From Nitrospirota bacterium (lineage in GTDB: Bacteria; Nitrospirota; Thermodesulfovibrionia; Thermodesulfovibrionales; JdFR-88): a DNA stretch of 10,409 nucleotides. Under the pieces are notes generated by a model, which saw only the letters and a program-made list of their open reading frames with translations, made no database searches and was not told the origin of the DNA. A program made the position numbers and the translations under genes. Positions 1 through 6,914 of this stretch are shown one piece after another; the stretch's first letter is position 1; every line of letters begins with the position of its first letter. Location: contig JAKAGP010000027.1 in NCBI GenBank assembly GCA_021825785.1, forward strand, positions 1-10,409, in the 5' to 3' direction.

Positions 1-593
1 TTGTATTCTCCGGAATTGACCTTGAACCCGGTGAAATAGGTAAAAGCGGAATATAGGAGCCCCAGGGAGTGCGGGAAGATGATTTCCGACATTAGCCGGA
101 CCCTGTTACCCTTGCCCACGCCCCACGAGGAGGTCGCCCATTCGCCCACGCCGTCTATGGTAAGAAACGCCGCCCGCTCAAAAGGCGACGGGAAGAAGGC
201 GGATGCCGCATGGGACTCGTGGTGCTCCGCGAAGACCATTTTCCCCTTATAGCCAAGCCTTCCGGCTATCAGGTCCGGTATCCAGAGTTTTTGGCGCAGC
301 CACAGCGGCATGGCCTTCACGAATGTCCCTATGCCGCGGGGGGCAAATGCCAGGGAGGTCTCTAGTATGCGCTCGAATTTGACGAACGGCTTGTCATAAA
401 ATGCCACAAGCCCCAGATCGTCCGCGCCGATTCCGCCCTCGCGCAGACAATAGGCTATGGCGTTTGCGGGGAATGCATGATCGTGCTTTTTACGTGTGAA
501 GCGTTCTTCCTGCGCGGCGGCGACAATCCGCCCGTCTTTTACAAGACAGGCCGCCGAATCGTGGTAGTAGGCTGAAATGCCGAGTATATGCAA
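1..593 (-). CDS. Carbamoyltransferase, NodU/CmcH/TobZ family (N-terminal 197 residues, cut by left edge)
   Basis: The family transfers a carbamoyl group from carbamoyl phosphate, via carbamoyl adenylate, to hydroxyls of sugars, antibiotics or Nod factors in the cytoplasm. The visible N-terminus has the family opening (HILGISAYYHDSAACLV, then AAAQEERFTRKKHD) and the metal-site motif EHHESHAASAF. H124, H128 and D147 (in TIDGVGEW) have the same spacing as the TobZ iron ligands H114, H118 and D137 as I recall them. The reading ends at GFKVNSGEY, which normally leads into the ATP-binding part, so roughly two thirds of the protein lies outside the window. The start is TTG: an in-frame TGA lies seven codons upstream, no ATG or GTG lies between, and a GGGGGAAGA ribosome site sits 7 bases before the TTG. 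There is no signal peptide. The gene is separated by 106 bp from the cytochrome operon and may begin an unrelated glycan or metabolite tailoring cluster. The family is clear; the substrate is unknown. Confidence 0.93.
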   Translation of the reverse strand, partial: MHILGISAYYHDSAACLVKDGRIVAAAQEERFTRKKHDHAFPANAIAYCLREGGIGADDLGLVAFYDKPFVKFERILETSLAFAPRGIGTFVKAMPLWLRQKLWIPDLIAGRLGYKGKMVFAEHHESHAASAFFPSPFERAAFLTIDGVGEWATSSWGVGKGNRVRLMSEIIFPHSLGLLYSAFTYFTGFKVNSGEY

Positions 594-600
594 AAATCGG

Positions 601-609
601 TCTTCCCCC
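601..609 (-). promoter_or_regulatory. Ribosome binding site fixing the TTG start of the carbamoyltransferase
   Basis: Read on the minus strand this is GGGGGAAGA, 7 bases before TTG at 593-591. The in-frame TGA just upstream leaves no other start codon in this frame, so this site and the TTG decide the N-terminus. Confidence 0.75.
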
Positions 610-665
610 GCTCAGGCAGAAATCCAATGTATGGAATTTTTAATTTTTATCATGCATGCCTGAGC
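610..665 (-). repeat. 9-bp inverted repeat around an AT-rich leader before the carbamoyltransferase
   Basis: The arms gctcaggca (610-618) and tgcctgagc (657-665) are perfect inverted copies separated by 38 bases, most of them A and T. The downstream arm abuts the G-rich ribosome site at 605-609. A leader hairpin affecting translation or an operator is possible. The long loop and absence of a U-tract argue against an intrinsic terminator. The rest of the 594-699 gap shows no gene and no convincing promoter boxes. Confidence 0.4.
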
Positions 666-699
666 TGCCCCGGAACCGGCCGCGGGCAACACGCTTCAT

Positions 700-1626
700 T
701 TACTCGACTATCTTGAAAATCTGTATCCGGTTGTTTTCCCTGTCGGCAATGAGCAGGTGGCCATCCCCGTCCAGGCAGATCTGCCCCGGGAAATAGAGAA
801 GCCCCTTGTTCCAGCCGAGCCCCAGGCGCCGTCCCTGGAAGGAGCCATCCTTGCCGATCAGGATGATGCTGCCGCCGTTCTGGTCGGAGACGTAAACGAT
901 GCCGTTTGAATCGGTCGTGATGTTGGCGGGAAAGTCGATGTACTCGTGCAGACTTCCCGTAAGGGGGGTAAAGGAGGCGGCGTTGGCCTGCGCCGCGTAC
1001 AAAACGGCCTTCGGGCCGTCCGAAACGATTATCCGGCCGGACTCGTCCACTGCAAGATCGGTCATGAATCCGGTCCCATCCGGGAAGGGTATCTGCCTGA
1101 TGAACTTCCCATCCGGGCCCAGAACGACAACCCGCGCGCCCATGATATCAAGGACATAGATATCGTCATTCGGGCCTATCCTGAAACTCTTCGGCACGAA
1201 GTTATCAGGGTCCGGCATCCCGGCGGGCTCTACATATCCCTCGAACGTGCCGGCCGGGGCCAGGCGCGCGATCTTGCGCTGCCTGCCGTCCAGGACGAAT
1301 ATCTCCCCCTTCGAGTTCACCTGGACCTTCAGGGGATAAGGCACCTGGGGCAGTTTTATTTCCGTGCAGCCCGTGGCTTTATCGTCCGCAAACGTATATT
1401 TAAGCAGGCGCGCATGCCCGGCGTCCGAAATCACTATCTCATGGAATTTGGCGCTGACGGCCACTCCCTCCGGCGCAAGCAGGCCGCCATTGTGCGCGGC
1501 ATACACCGGCGTGAGGGGCTGCAGCTTAATGCGCATCAGGGCAAATGACCTGCCCGGGAAAAACACAAGCAACGTCAAAAAAACCAAAGTCAAAAAGGCT
1601 CTCGCCGGTTTAAGCTTGCCCTTCAC
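700..1626 (-). CDS. Secreted six-bladed NHL-repeat beta-propeller protein
   Basis: This is a 308-residue protein and the last gene of the cytochrome operon. Residues 1-29 form a Sec signal (lysines and arginine, then a leucine/phenylalanine core, likely cleavage after SFA). The mature part has about six NHL-type blades, near 50-79, 95-122, 143-172, 187-212, 231-260 and 277-306. They repeat the pattern x-G-x-hydrophobic-[YFL]-V-x-D, as in GEIFVLD, DDIYVLD, GRIIVSD, GIVYVSD and GHLLIAD. No CXXCH or catalytic motif is visible. NHL propellers usually act as binding or scaffold modules, and they are common beside large cytochromes of metal-reducing bacteria. GTG at 1626 is preferred because it gives a clean signal peptide and follows the Shine-Dalgarno-like AGGTGA by five bases. 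A second GTG at 1635 is possible. The open frame continues further upstream to 1737, but that part only shadows the cytochrome. The gap to the upstream stop is 5 bases, which suggests translational coupling. The partner is unknown. Confidence 0.85.
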   Translation of the reverse strand: MKGKLKPARAFLTLVFLTLLVFFPGRSFALMRIKLQPLTPVYAAHNGGLLAPEGVAVSAKFHEIVISDAGHARLLKYTFADDKATGCTEIKLPQVPYPLKVQVNSKGEIFVLDGRQRKIARLAPAGTFEGYVEPAGMPDPDNFVPKSFRIGPNDDIYVLDIMGARVVVLGPDGKFIRQIPFPDGTGFMTDLAVDESGRIIVSDGPKAVLYAAQANAASFTPLTGSLHEYIDFPANITTDSNGIVYVSDQNGGSIILIGKDGSFQGRRLGLGWNKGLLYFPGQICLDGDGHLLIADRENNRIQIFKIVE

Positions 1627-1631
1627 TTTAA

Positions 1632-1637
1632 TCACCT
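1632..1637 (-). promoter_or_regulatory. Ribosome binding site embedded in the stop of the 16-haem cytochrome gene
   Basis: The minus strand reads AGGTGA, in which the last three bases are the cytochrome stop codon. It is followed by TTAAA and then the GTG start of the propeller gene. The site supports coupled translation and the start at 1626. Confidence 0.6.
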
Positions 1638-3005
1638 CTTGTATTCCGTATGGCACTGTGTGCACATGTCGGTTATGGGCCAGAAATGGAGCATGTCCTT
1701 GTTGTCGGTCCCGTGGACGCGGTGGCAGGAAAGACACTGGACACGGAGGTTCTTGTTTCTGGGGTCCACCACCTTTGCCCCTACCGGGTGCGTGGAATGC
1801 ATCTGGTAATTATGGCATGAGCCGCACAGGTCCACTATCAGGGTCGCCTGGTCCAGCACTTTTTTGCCCGCGGCCGGCTGGTTCGCGTTTCCAGCCGCCG
1901 GCTGGTTTATGAGGAAGACATAATTGGAGGAATGAGGGTCGTGGCAGGCCGTGCATTTCCCCTCTTCGATCGGCTTGTGTTTGGTCTTGGATCTGGCCTG
2001 GCGCGCTATTGTGTCCGAATGGCATTTCCCGCACAGCTCTATCATCGGGGCCCTCAGCAGATCCTTCTGGACGGACGCGTGCGGGCTGTGGCAGTTCAGG
2101 CAGCCCTTCTTGCTCAGCAGGGGCCAGTGGACCCTGTTTTTTGCCAGTATGTCCTTTATCTTGTCCGCATGGCACTTGGCGCACAGCTTATACCCCTGGG
2201 CCTTCACCTTCAGAGGGGTCGGCGAGGCATTGCCCTCGTGGCACTGGTCGCACATCCTCGCCGCCATCGGCGGGTGGACGTTGTCGTAGAGGATGCCCGC
2301 CGTGTTCGAGCCGTGCGGATTATGGCAGGTAGTGCAGCGTGCGTTTTGCACCGGGTAGTTATTGTGCTGTTTCGCGATCTCCGGGCTGTCTATCTTGTGG
2401 CAGCCCAGGCAGAGGTCCGGCACCTTCTTTACAAGCAGGTAGTCCGATGCCGCCGACCCGTGAGGGCTGTGGCAATTGGTGCAGCCCTTTTCGACCGGCC
2501 AGTGCTTGAACTTGACCGTGGAAACCCTCTTTTCCATATTTTTGTGGCACTGGAAACAAACTTCGTTGCCGGACTTCAGCAGATGAAACGGGTTGTTTGA
2601 CGCGTGGGGGTCGTGGCATTTTACGCAATGGCCCTCAGCCGCCACCGGATGCGTGCTTACCGCATTCTGGGGGACTATATCCGGGTGGCAGGTAAAGCAG
2701 ATGCCCCGGGTGGAGGCCGACAGCAGTTTGCCGTGGGAGGAGGCATGCGGACTGTGGCATCCGGTGCAGTCCCCGTCCTTGACGGGCGTGTGCACGTAGG
2801 CGTCCTTCAGCTTGGCGGCAAAATCATCATGGCATGTGAGGCACACCTTCCCCCTGGCGCCGGGTTTTAGAAGATAACTGGCGTCGTCGGCCCGTGCGGC
2901 CCTGATCAAGCCCACGGCGCCGAGTCCGGCCAGGCAAAGTGCCATTATGAGCGGGACAAACAGCGATCTGGTAAAAAACCTCAACTTGGCCCCTTCTCCT
3001 TTCAT
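1632..3005 (-). CDS. 16-haem doubled-CXXCH periplasmic/extracellular c-type cytochrome
   Basis: A 457-residue exported electron-transfer protein. Residues 1-39 form a signal peptide (KGEGAKLRFFTR, hydrophobic core, likely cleavage after ARA). I count 16 CXXCH haem sites with first cysteines at 55, 80, 103, 127, 150, 175, 199, 224, 252, 275, 302, 325, 351, 394, 424 and 448. Many follow the doubled-CXXCH plan: an H-x-P element, CxxCH-[SD]-PH-[AG]S, a leucine pair, then LCxxCH. The extra histidines in PH and HxP are candidate distal haem ligands. Haem 9 (CDQCHEGNAS) and haem 15 (CLSCHRVHGT) depart from the PHxS pattern. The 43-residue step between haems 13 and 14 holds a duplicated NQPAAG linker. 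The start at 3005 overlaps the upstream stop as ATGA and has GGTGAAG upstream. An extension to 3035 would spoil the signal peptide. The gene probably works with the 26-haem cytochrome directly upstream. Haem attachment needs the cell's cytochrome c maturation system, which is not in this window. Confidence 0.95.
   Translation of the reverse strand: MKGEGAKLRFFTRSLFVPLIMALCLAGLGAVGLIRAARADDASYLLKPGARGKVCLTCHDDFAAKLKDAYVHTPVKDGDCTGCHSPHASSHGKLLSASTRGICFTCHPDIVPQNAVSTHPVAAEGHCVKCHDPHASNNPFHLLKSGNEVCFQCHKNMEKRVSTVKFKHWPVEKGCTNCHSPHGSAASDYLLVKKVPDLCLGCHKIDSPEIAKQHNNYPVQNARCTTCHNPHGSNTAGILYDNVHPPMAARMCDQCHEGNASPTPLKVKAQGYKLCAKCHADKIKDILAKNRVHWPLLSKKGCLNCHSPHASVQKDLLRAPMIELCGKCHSDTIARQARSKTKHKPIEEGKCTACHDPHSSNYVFLINQPAAGNANQPAAGKKVLDQATLIVDLCGSCHNYQMHSTHPVGAKVVDPRNKNLRVQCLSCHRVHGTDNKDMLHFWPITDMCTQCHTEYKR
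1873..1907 (-). repeat. Short direct repeat encoding a duplicated NQPAAG linker
   Basis: The 11-base word gccggctggtt occurs at 1873-1883 and again at 1897-1907, a 24-base (8-codon) period. It encodes NQPAAG-NA-NQPAAG at residues 367-380 of the 16-haem cytochrome, in the widest gap between two haem sites. It looks like an in-frame slippage duplication forming a flexible linker. Confidence 0.65.
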
Positions 3006-4990
3006 TTCTTCACCACAATGTGGCACTGCTCGCACATGCCGCCCTCAAAGGGAGGATGCACCACGTCCTTGAAGAGGTCCTTCGATTTCGAACCGTGAGG
3101 CTCGTGGCAGCTCGTGCAGTCCATAACGCTGGCGCTTATGCCGATATGCGCCTTGGCAAAGGCGTTGTCCGTGAGGTTATGGCAGCTTCCGCAAAGCTCC
3201 TGAAGCGATTTGGCCGCGACGAGCGAAGGCTTGTCCGAGAAATGCGGTTTATGGCACCTCAGGCAGTCCCCGGTGGCCGGCGGATGGACATGCGGCCCCT
3301 TTATCCTGGCTAATATCGCCTTGTGGCAGCTCAGGCAGAGGTCCGGGCTCTGCGCAAGCAAAAGGTTCTGCAGCTTGGACTTGTGAGGACTGTGGCACTT
3401 GGTGCAGAGGCCGTCCTTGACCGGCTGATGGACGCTGGTCCCGTTGCTTATGCCGGTCGATATGTCCGAATGGCACTGGAAGCATATCTTGTCCTGCCTT
3501 TCAACGAGCATGCCCGTCAGGTTGCTCGCGTGGGGGTCATGGCACGTAAGGCACATGCCCTCCTTGAAGGGCGGATGTGTTGAGCCGTCCTGGGCGGCTG
3601 GTTTCATGAAGCCGCTGTGGCACTGCACGCAGAGCTTCGAGCCCTCCGCCTTAAGTATGTCCTTGTTGTCGGAGCCGTGGGGAGAATGGCAGGAATTGCA
3701 CGATGCGATGCTCACCGGCTGATGGACGATATTCTTGGCGAATTTCTCCCGGGCGTCCGTATGGCACGAATAGCAGACATCGTCCATCCTGCCCTTGAAT
3801 ATGTACGGCAGGTTCGAGCCGTGCGGGTCATGGCAGGACGTGCACATGCCGGAGTTGAAAGGGAAGTGCTGGTATTTGGCCTTCAGCGCCTCCTTTTCCT
3901 TGGCATGGCAGCTATAACACAGGGCCTCGCCCTTTTGCACGAGCAGATTGTCGTTTTTGGAGGCATGCGGCTGATGGCATGAGAGGCATCCCGTCTTGCT
4001 CTGTACAGGGGCATGGTTATCGGATACCGGCGTGGCCATGGATTTGTGGCAGGACAGGCAAAGCCTGTTGCCGTTTTTTAACAGGAGCTTGCCGTTTTCG
4101 GAGGCGTGCGGGTTATGGCAGGAAAGGCATGCTCCCTGCTCGAACGGCTTGTGTTCCACGGTGCCTCCGGCCGTGAGTTGCTGCTTGTCGTGGCATTGAT
4201 AGCAAAGCTCGCTGCCCTTTTTGGTCACATCAAAGGGTTTGGCCGAGCCGGCCGGCACATGGCACATTGAACACTCGGCGTTTTCCACCGGATTATGCAC
4301 GCTGGTCTTGAGCAGGTCCGGGTTGGACGAGGAGTGAGGGTTATGGCACATTGTGCAGGAGCTTTTCTCCACCGGATAGCCGCCGTGCTCCTTCCTGAAG
4401 GAGCCTTTCGAGCTGTCATGGCAGGAAACGCAGAGCTTGGACTCGCCGCCCTTGAGCAAATCAGGCTGGTCCGAGCTGTGCGGCAGGTGGCAGGCGCTGC
4501 AACCCTGGGACGCGATCACCGGATGGACGTCCTTCTTTTCGAACTCCGCCTTCTTGTGGCACTGGTAGCACAGGCCGTTGCCGTCCGCCTTCAGAAGCTG
4601 GCTGTGGTCCGAGCCGTGCGGGTCGTGACAGGAGGTGCATTTGCCCCCCATGGTGAGCGCCGAGTGGATGTGTTTCTTGTCCAGGCCCAGACTCTTCGGT
4701 TCATGGCATTTCAGGCACAGGTCGTTGCCTATGTCCTTCAGAAGGAGCTTGGGTATAAGGCCGTGCCGCAGGTGGCAGTCCTCGCACTTGTCGTCCTTGA
4801 CGCCGGGGTGAAGGTCCTTCATGGGAAGATACTTCTTTCCGAAATCCTTATGGCAGTCAAGACACCCCTGCTGCTTGAATTTCCACGCGGCCTGTCCGCC
4901 GGCCGCGAAAAACAGGACCGCCCCGGATGCAACAAGAAGACTCACCGTTATTAGCAGCGCCAGCCTGGTTTTTGCTTTCAAAGTAGACAT
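3002..4990 (-). CDS. 26-haem doubled-CXXCH periplasmic/extracellular c-type cytochrome
   Basis: A 662-residue protein. Residues 1-35 are a signal peptide or N-terminal anchor (KAKTR, then a hydrophobic stretch to about 30, possible cleavage after GGQAA). I count 26 CXXCH haem sites, with first cysteines at 43, 70, 92, 118, 141, 164, 187, 212, 240, 263, 288, 311, 335, 358, 383, 406, 431, 454, 480, 503, 529, 552, 576, 600, 625 and 653. They are spaced 22-28 residues almost throughout. The unit H-x-P-V/F, CxxCH-x-PH-[AGS]S, LLK, LCxxCH repeats along the whole chain, typical of the doubled-CXXCH family. Haem 9 (CSMCHVPAGSA) has lost the PH histidine, and two units (after haems 8 and 25) lack the second LCxxCH half. 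Such a chain could conduct electrons over a long distance; a wire-like or filament form is inference. The gene starts 23 bp after the chaperone stop and overlaps the 16-haem gene by 4 bases. AAGGA lies 12 bases before ATG, a weak ribosome site. Confidence 0.95.
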   Translation of the reverse strand: MSTLKAKTRLALLITVSLLVASGAVLFFAAGGQAAWKFKQQGCLDCHKDFGKKYLPMKDLHPGVKDDKCEDCHLRHGLIPKLLLKDIGNDLCLKCHEPKSLGLDKKHIHSALTMGGKCTSCHDPHGSDHSQLLKADGNGLCYQCHKKAEFEKKDVHPVIASQGCSACHLPHSSDQPDLLKGGESKLCVSCHDSSKGSFRKEHGGYPVEKSSCTMCHNPHSSSNPDLLKTSVHNPVENAECSMCHVPAGSAKPFDVTKKGSELCYQCHDKQQLTAGGTVEHKPFEQGACLSCHNPHASENGKLLLKNGNRLCLSCHKSMATPVSDNHAPVQSKTGCLSCHQPHASKNDNLLVQKGEALCYSCHAKEKEALKAKYQHFPFNSGMCTSCHDPHGSNLPYIFKGRMDDVCYSCHTDAREKFAKNIVHQPVSIASCNSCHSPHGSDNKDILKAEGSKLCVQCHSGFMKPAAQDGSTHPPFKEGMCLTCHDPHASNLTGMLVERQDKICFQCHSDISTGISNGTSVHQPVKDGLCTKCHSPHKSKLQNLLLAQSPDLCLSCHKAILARIKGPHVHPPATGDCLRCHKPHFSDKPSLVAAKSLQELCGSCHNLTDNAFAKAHIGISASVMDCTSCHEPHGSKSKDLFKDVVHPPFEGGMCEQCHIVVKK

Positions 4991-5013
4991 ACCACCCGCT
5001 CGTCCTTCGGTTT

Positions 5014-6864
5014 TTACTTTTTGATTGTTTCCGTCTTTTGGGTTGTTTCCGTCTTGCCCCCGGACACCGCCGGCTCGTCCAGTTTGAGGGACGCGTCAAA
5101 TATCCGGACCTTGTAGGCCTTCTTCAGCTTGGATATCCAGACATCGGCAGCCTGGTTGAATTTCTGCGTGTACACCTTCTTGTAAATGTCTTCCTTCACC
5201 GTGTCGAAGGACTGCGGCTTGGGAGGAACATTTTTTTCAAGGAACAGCACATAGAACAGGTTGGAATAGGCGAAGACCCTGTTATCGCCTTCCTTCGCGT
5301 CAGCCAGGGCCTTCTGTGCGCCCTCCGGCATGCTGGAAAATGTTATGAGACCCCCGCCGAAATCAAGCACCCCCTTCGCCCCCTTCGCCCCCTTCGGCAA
5401 CTGGCCGGCGGCGTTGGTCTTTACCCATCCGTAACTGTCGCCCTTCTCGAGCATGGCGGCGGCCGTCATGGCGTCCTGGCGCTTCGCAAAGGCCATGCTC
5501 CTGACCTTCACCATCCGGGGAGAGGAAAAGTCCCCAATGTGCCCCTTGTAGTATGTCTTCAGCTCGGCGAGGCCGACCTTCACGTCCGGCGCGACAACCC
5601 TCTTCATGAATTCCTCGAAAAGCACCCCCGCTTCGCGGTCCGCGACCATCTGCTTGTATTTCTCAGCCTTGTCCACGCCATGCTTGCGCGCCTGCTCGAC
5701 CAGGAGCCTCTTGGCCAGCATATCGTTGAAGAGCTTGTCCTTTATCTGCAGAATCTTCTTGTTCGCGACCTTGTCCGTGCCGTGATAGAAGTACTTGTCC
5801 ATCTCGGCCCCCAGGTCTCCAACCGTGATGGGCCGCGCCCCGTCCACATCCGCCAGGACGCGCTTGTCCTTCATGAATTTGGCCATATCGAACTTCTTGG
5901 AGGCATAATCGATCTTGTCCAGCGCCTTCATGACGTCTTTATGCACCTTCACGTGTTTCTTCGCCAGTTGGCTCACATAGGCGCCGTAGAGCTTCACCTG
6001 CTCGTACTGCAGGGCGTCCCTCTGCGCCCTCTTCATGGCGGCTGGGTCTTTGGGATAGGCGAACCCGACGAGCTTCACGATAACATAATTGTTTACGCCC
6101 GCCGGTATCACCGGGCTTATCTGGCCAGGCTTCATCCGGCTGACCTCTTCGGCCACCGGCATCAGCATCTTTTCGGGTTTCGTGAGGCTGCCCTTTATAT
6201 CGCCCTGGGCGATGCCTTTTTTGATCGCGTCGGAGACGACCTTCTCAAAATTCTTCTTCGCGGCCATCTTCTTTTTCGCCTCGTCCGCGAAGGACTTGAC
6301 CTTGAAGTCAACGGATTCAAGCTTGTACTGCTTCACATAGGCCCTGTAAATCTTCCGCACGAGGGCGGGGTCCGGCTTCGCGTCTTTCAGGTGGTCCGCC
6401 ACCTCCATCACTATGAGCGTCTTCGTGGTGTACGCCTTCATGAAGTCCTTGACTTCCCGCAGGTCGTCAAGCCCGATGTTCCTGGCCTCCAGCCCGACGA
6501 GCTTCACCGCTATCAGGCGGTCCAGTATCCTGGAGTAATCTATGGGGGTGGCCTTCTTCTCCCCGGTCATCTTCTCGTGTATCATCCCGATGGCCTGATT
6601 GAACTCATCCACCGTTATGGGCTCCCCCTCAACCGTGGCAACCACATCCTTGCCGCCGATAACCGGCAGCTTGTGGGTTTTTGCTGTTGCTCCGGATGCG
6701 AAGGCCGGCATCCCAAGGACGAGGACAACAGATGCGGATATCATGGCTGCCGCTGCGGCCCGCACCACCGCCACAAGGGCTTTACGCGGCGAAAAATCCA
6801 GGCAGGTTGACTTCCAGATACGACCGGCTGCTGAAGGCTTATGCGTTTCCAAGCTAAAGTTCAT
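5014..6864 (-). CDS. SurA/PpiC-like periplasmic foldase with two tandem parvulin-like units, probably catalytically degenerate
   Basis: A 616-residue exported chaperone-type protein, first gene of the cytochrome unit. Residues 1-56 make a long signal peptide (basic region around R27-K28, Ala/Val core, likely cleavage after AFA). Two units follow, each opening with a SurA-N-like helix-leading motif: VVATVEGEPITVDEF (74-88) and VLADVDGARPITVGDL (336-351). Helical regions and parvulin-like domains come next, about 172-268 (ending PGQISPVIPAGVNNYVIVKLVGF without the length break) and about 447-545. Neither parvulin-like region shows the usual HILV histidine, a clear GGDLG loop, or the C-terminal YHI histidine; the equivalents read FKVKSF, VRSMAF and NLFYVLF. 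A holdase/chaperone role is therefore likelier than isomerisation. The tail (601-616) is Lys/Thr/Glu-rich and contains a short duplication. The position before two giant cytochromes suggests it escorts their unfolded or maturing chains in the periplasm, which is inference. Ribosome site weak (AGGT about 10 bases upstream). The long N-region leaves some doubt about the start. Confidence 0.83.
   Translation of the reverse strand: MNFSLETHKPSAAGRIWKSTCLDFSPRKALVAVVRAAAAAMISASVVLVLGMPAFASGATAKTHKLPVIGGKDVVATVEGEPITVDEFNQAIGMIHEKMTGEKKATPIDYSRILDRLIAVKLVGLEARNIGLDDLREVKDFMKAYTTKTLIVMEVADHLKDAKPDPALVRKIYRAYVKQYKLESVDFKVKSFADEAKKKMAAKKNFEKVVSDAIKKGIAQGDIKGSLTKPEKMLMPVAEEVSRMKPGQISPVIPAGVNNYVIVKLVGFAYPKDPAAMKRAQRDALQYEQVKLYGAYVSQLAKKHVKVHKDVMKALDKIDYASKKFDMAKFMKDKRVLADVDGARPITVGDLGAEMDKYFYHGTDKVANKKILQIKDKLFNDMLAKRLLVEQARKHGVDKAEKYKQMVADREAGVLFEEFMKRVVAPDVKVGLAELKTYYKGHIGDFSSPRMVKVRSMAFAKRQDAMTAAAMLEKGDSYGWVKTNAAGQLPKGAKGAKGVLDFGGGLITFSSMPEGAQKALADAKEGDNRVFAYSNLFYVLFLEKNVPPKPQSFDTVKEDIYKKVYTQKFNQAADVWISKLKKAYKVRIFDASLKLDEPAVSGGKTETTQKTETIKK
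5025..5055 (-). repeat. 13-bp direct repeat in the tail of the chaperone gene
   Basis: The word ttgtttccgtctt occurs at 5025-5037 and 5043-5055, an 18-base period (six codons). It encodes the repeated QKTET-like tail of the foldase and probably arose by in-frame slippage. Confidence 0.6.
5370..5396 (-). repeat. Three perfect 9-bp tandem repeats inside the chaperone gene
   Basis: cccccttcg is repeated three times without change and encodes KGAKGAKG near residues 491-498, where a parvulin domain normally carries its GGDLG loop. Slippage would add or remove three residues and keep the frame. Confidence 0.75.
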
Positions 6865-6882
6865 AATATTAAAGACCTAAAA

Positions 6883-6911
6883 TTTAAACATATACCCTTT
6901 AAGAAATTCAA
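6883..6911 (-). promoter_or_regulatory. Candidate promoter of the chaperone-cytochrome operon
   Basis: On the minus strand a TTGAAT -35-like box (6906-6911) and a TTTAAA -10-like box (6883-6888) are separated by 17 bases. Each matches the sigma70 consensus at about four of six positions. The boxes lie in an AT-rich gap directly after a likely terminator, with the chaperone ATG about 18 bases past the -10 box, so the leader would be very short. Supported mainly by spacing and position. Confidence 0.4.
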
Positions 6912-6914
6912 GTT

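Noticed and set aside
1..593. Carbamoyltransferase as part of the electron-transfer system
   Set aside because: It is a cytoplasmic small-molecule or glycan-modifying enzyme family behind a separate leader. Shared strand alone is not enough to link it.
666..699. GC-rich stretch after the propeller stop as an intrinsic terminator
   Set aside because: The possible pairing is only about four base pairs with mismatches, and no U-tract follows directly.
1932..2600. A + strand open frame opposite the 16-haem cytochrome
   Set aside because: Its repeated RAVR/MALGAQL words are the antisense reading of the CXXCH repeats.
3006..3035. Upstream extension of the 16-haem cytochrome to 3035
   Set aside because: It adds a stretch of residues that is the shifted reading of the preceding gene. 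ATG at 3005 gives a proper signal peptide and an ATGA junction.
1632..4990. Regular repeats of the cytochrome genes as a CRISPR or other DNA repeat array
   Set aside because: The repeats are imperfect, codon-framed and explained by the haem-binding motifs. There are no identical repeat units with unique spacers.
5038..6810. A 590-codon open frame on the + strand opposite the foldase gene
   Set aside because: Composition is His/Arg/Leu-rich with no recognisable domain or signal, and it mirrors the codon bias of the minus-strand gene, which has a signal peptide and SurA-like motifs.
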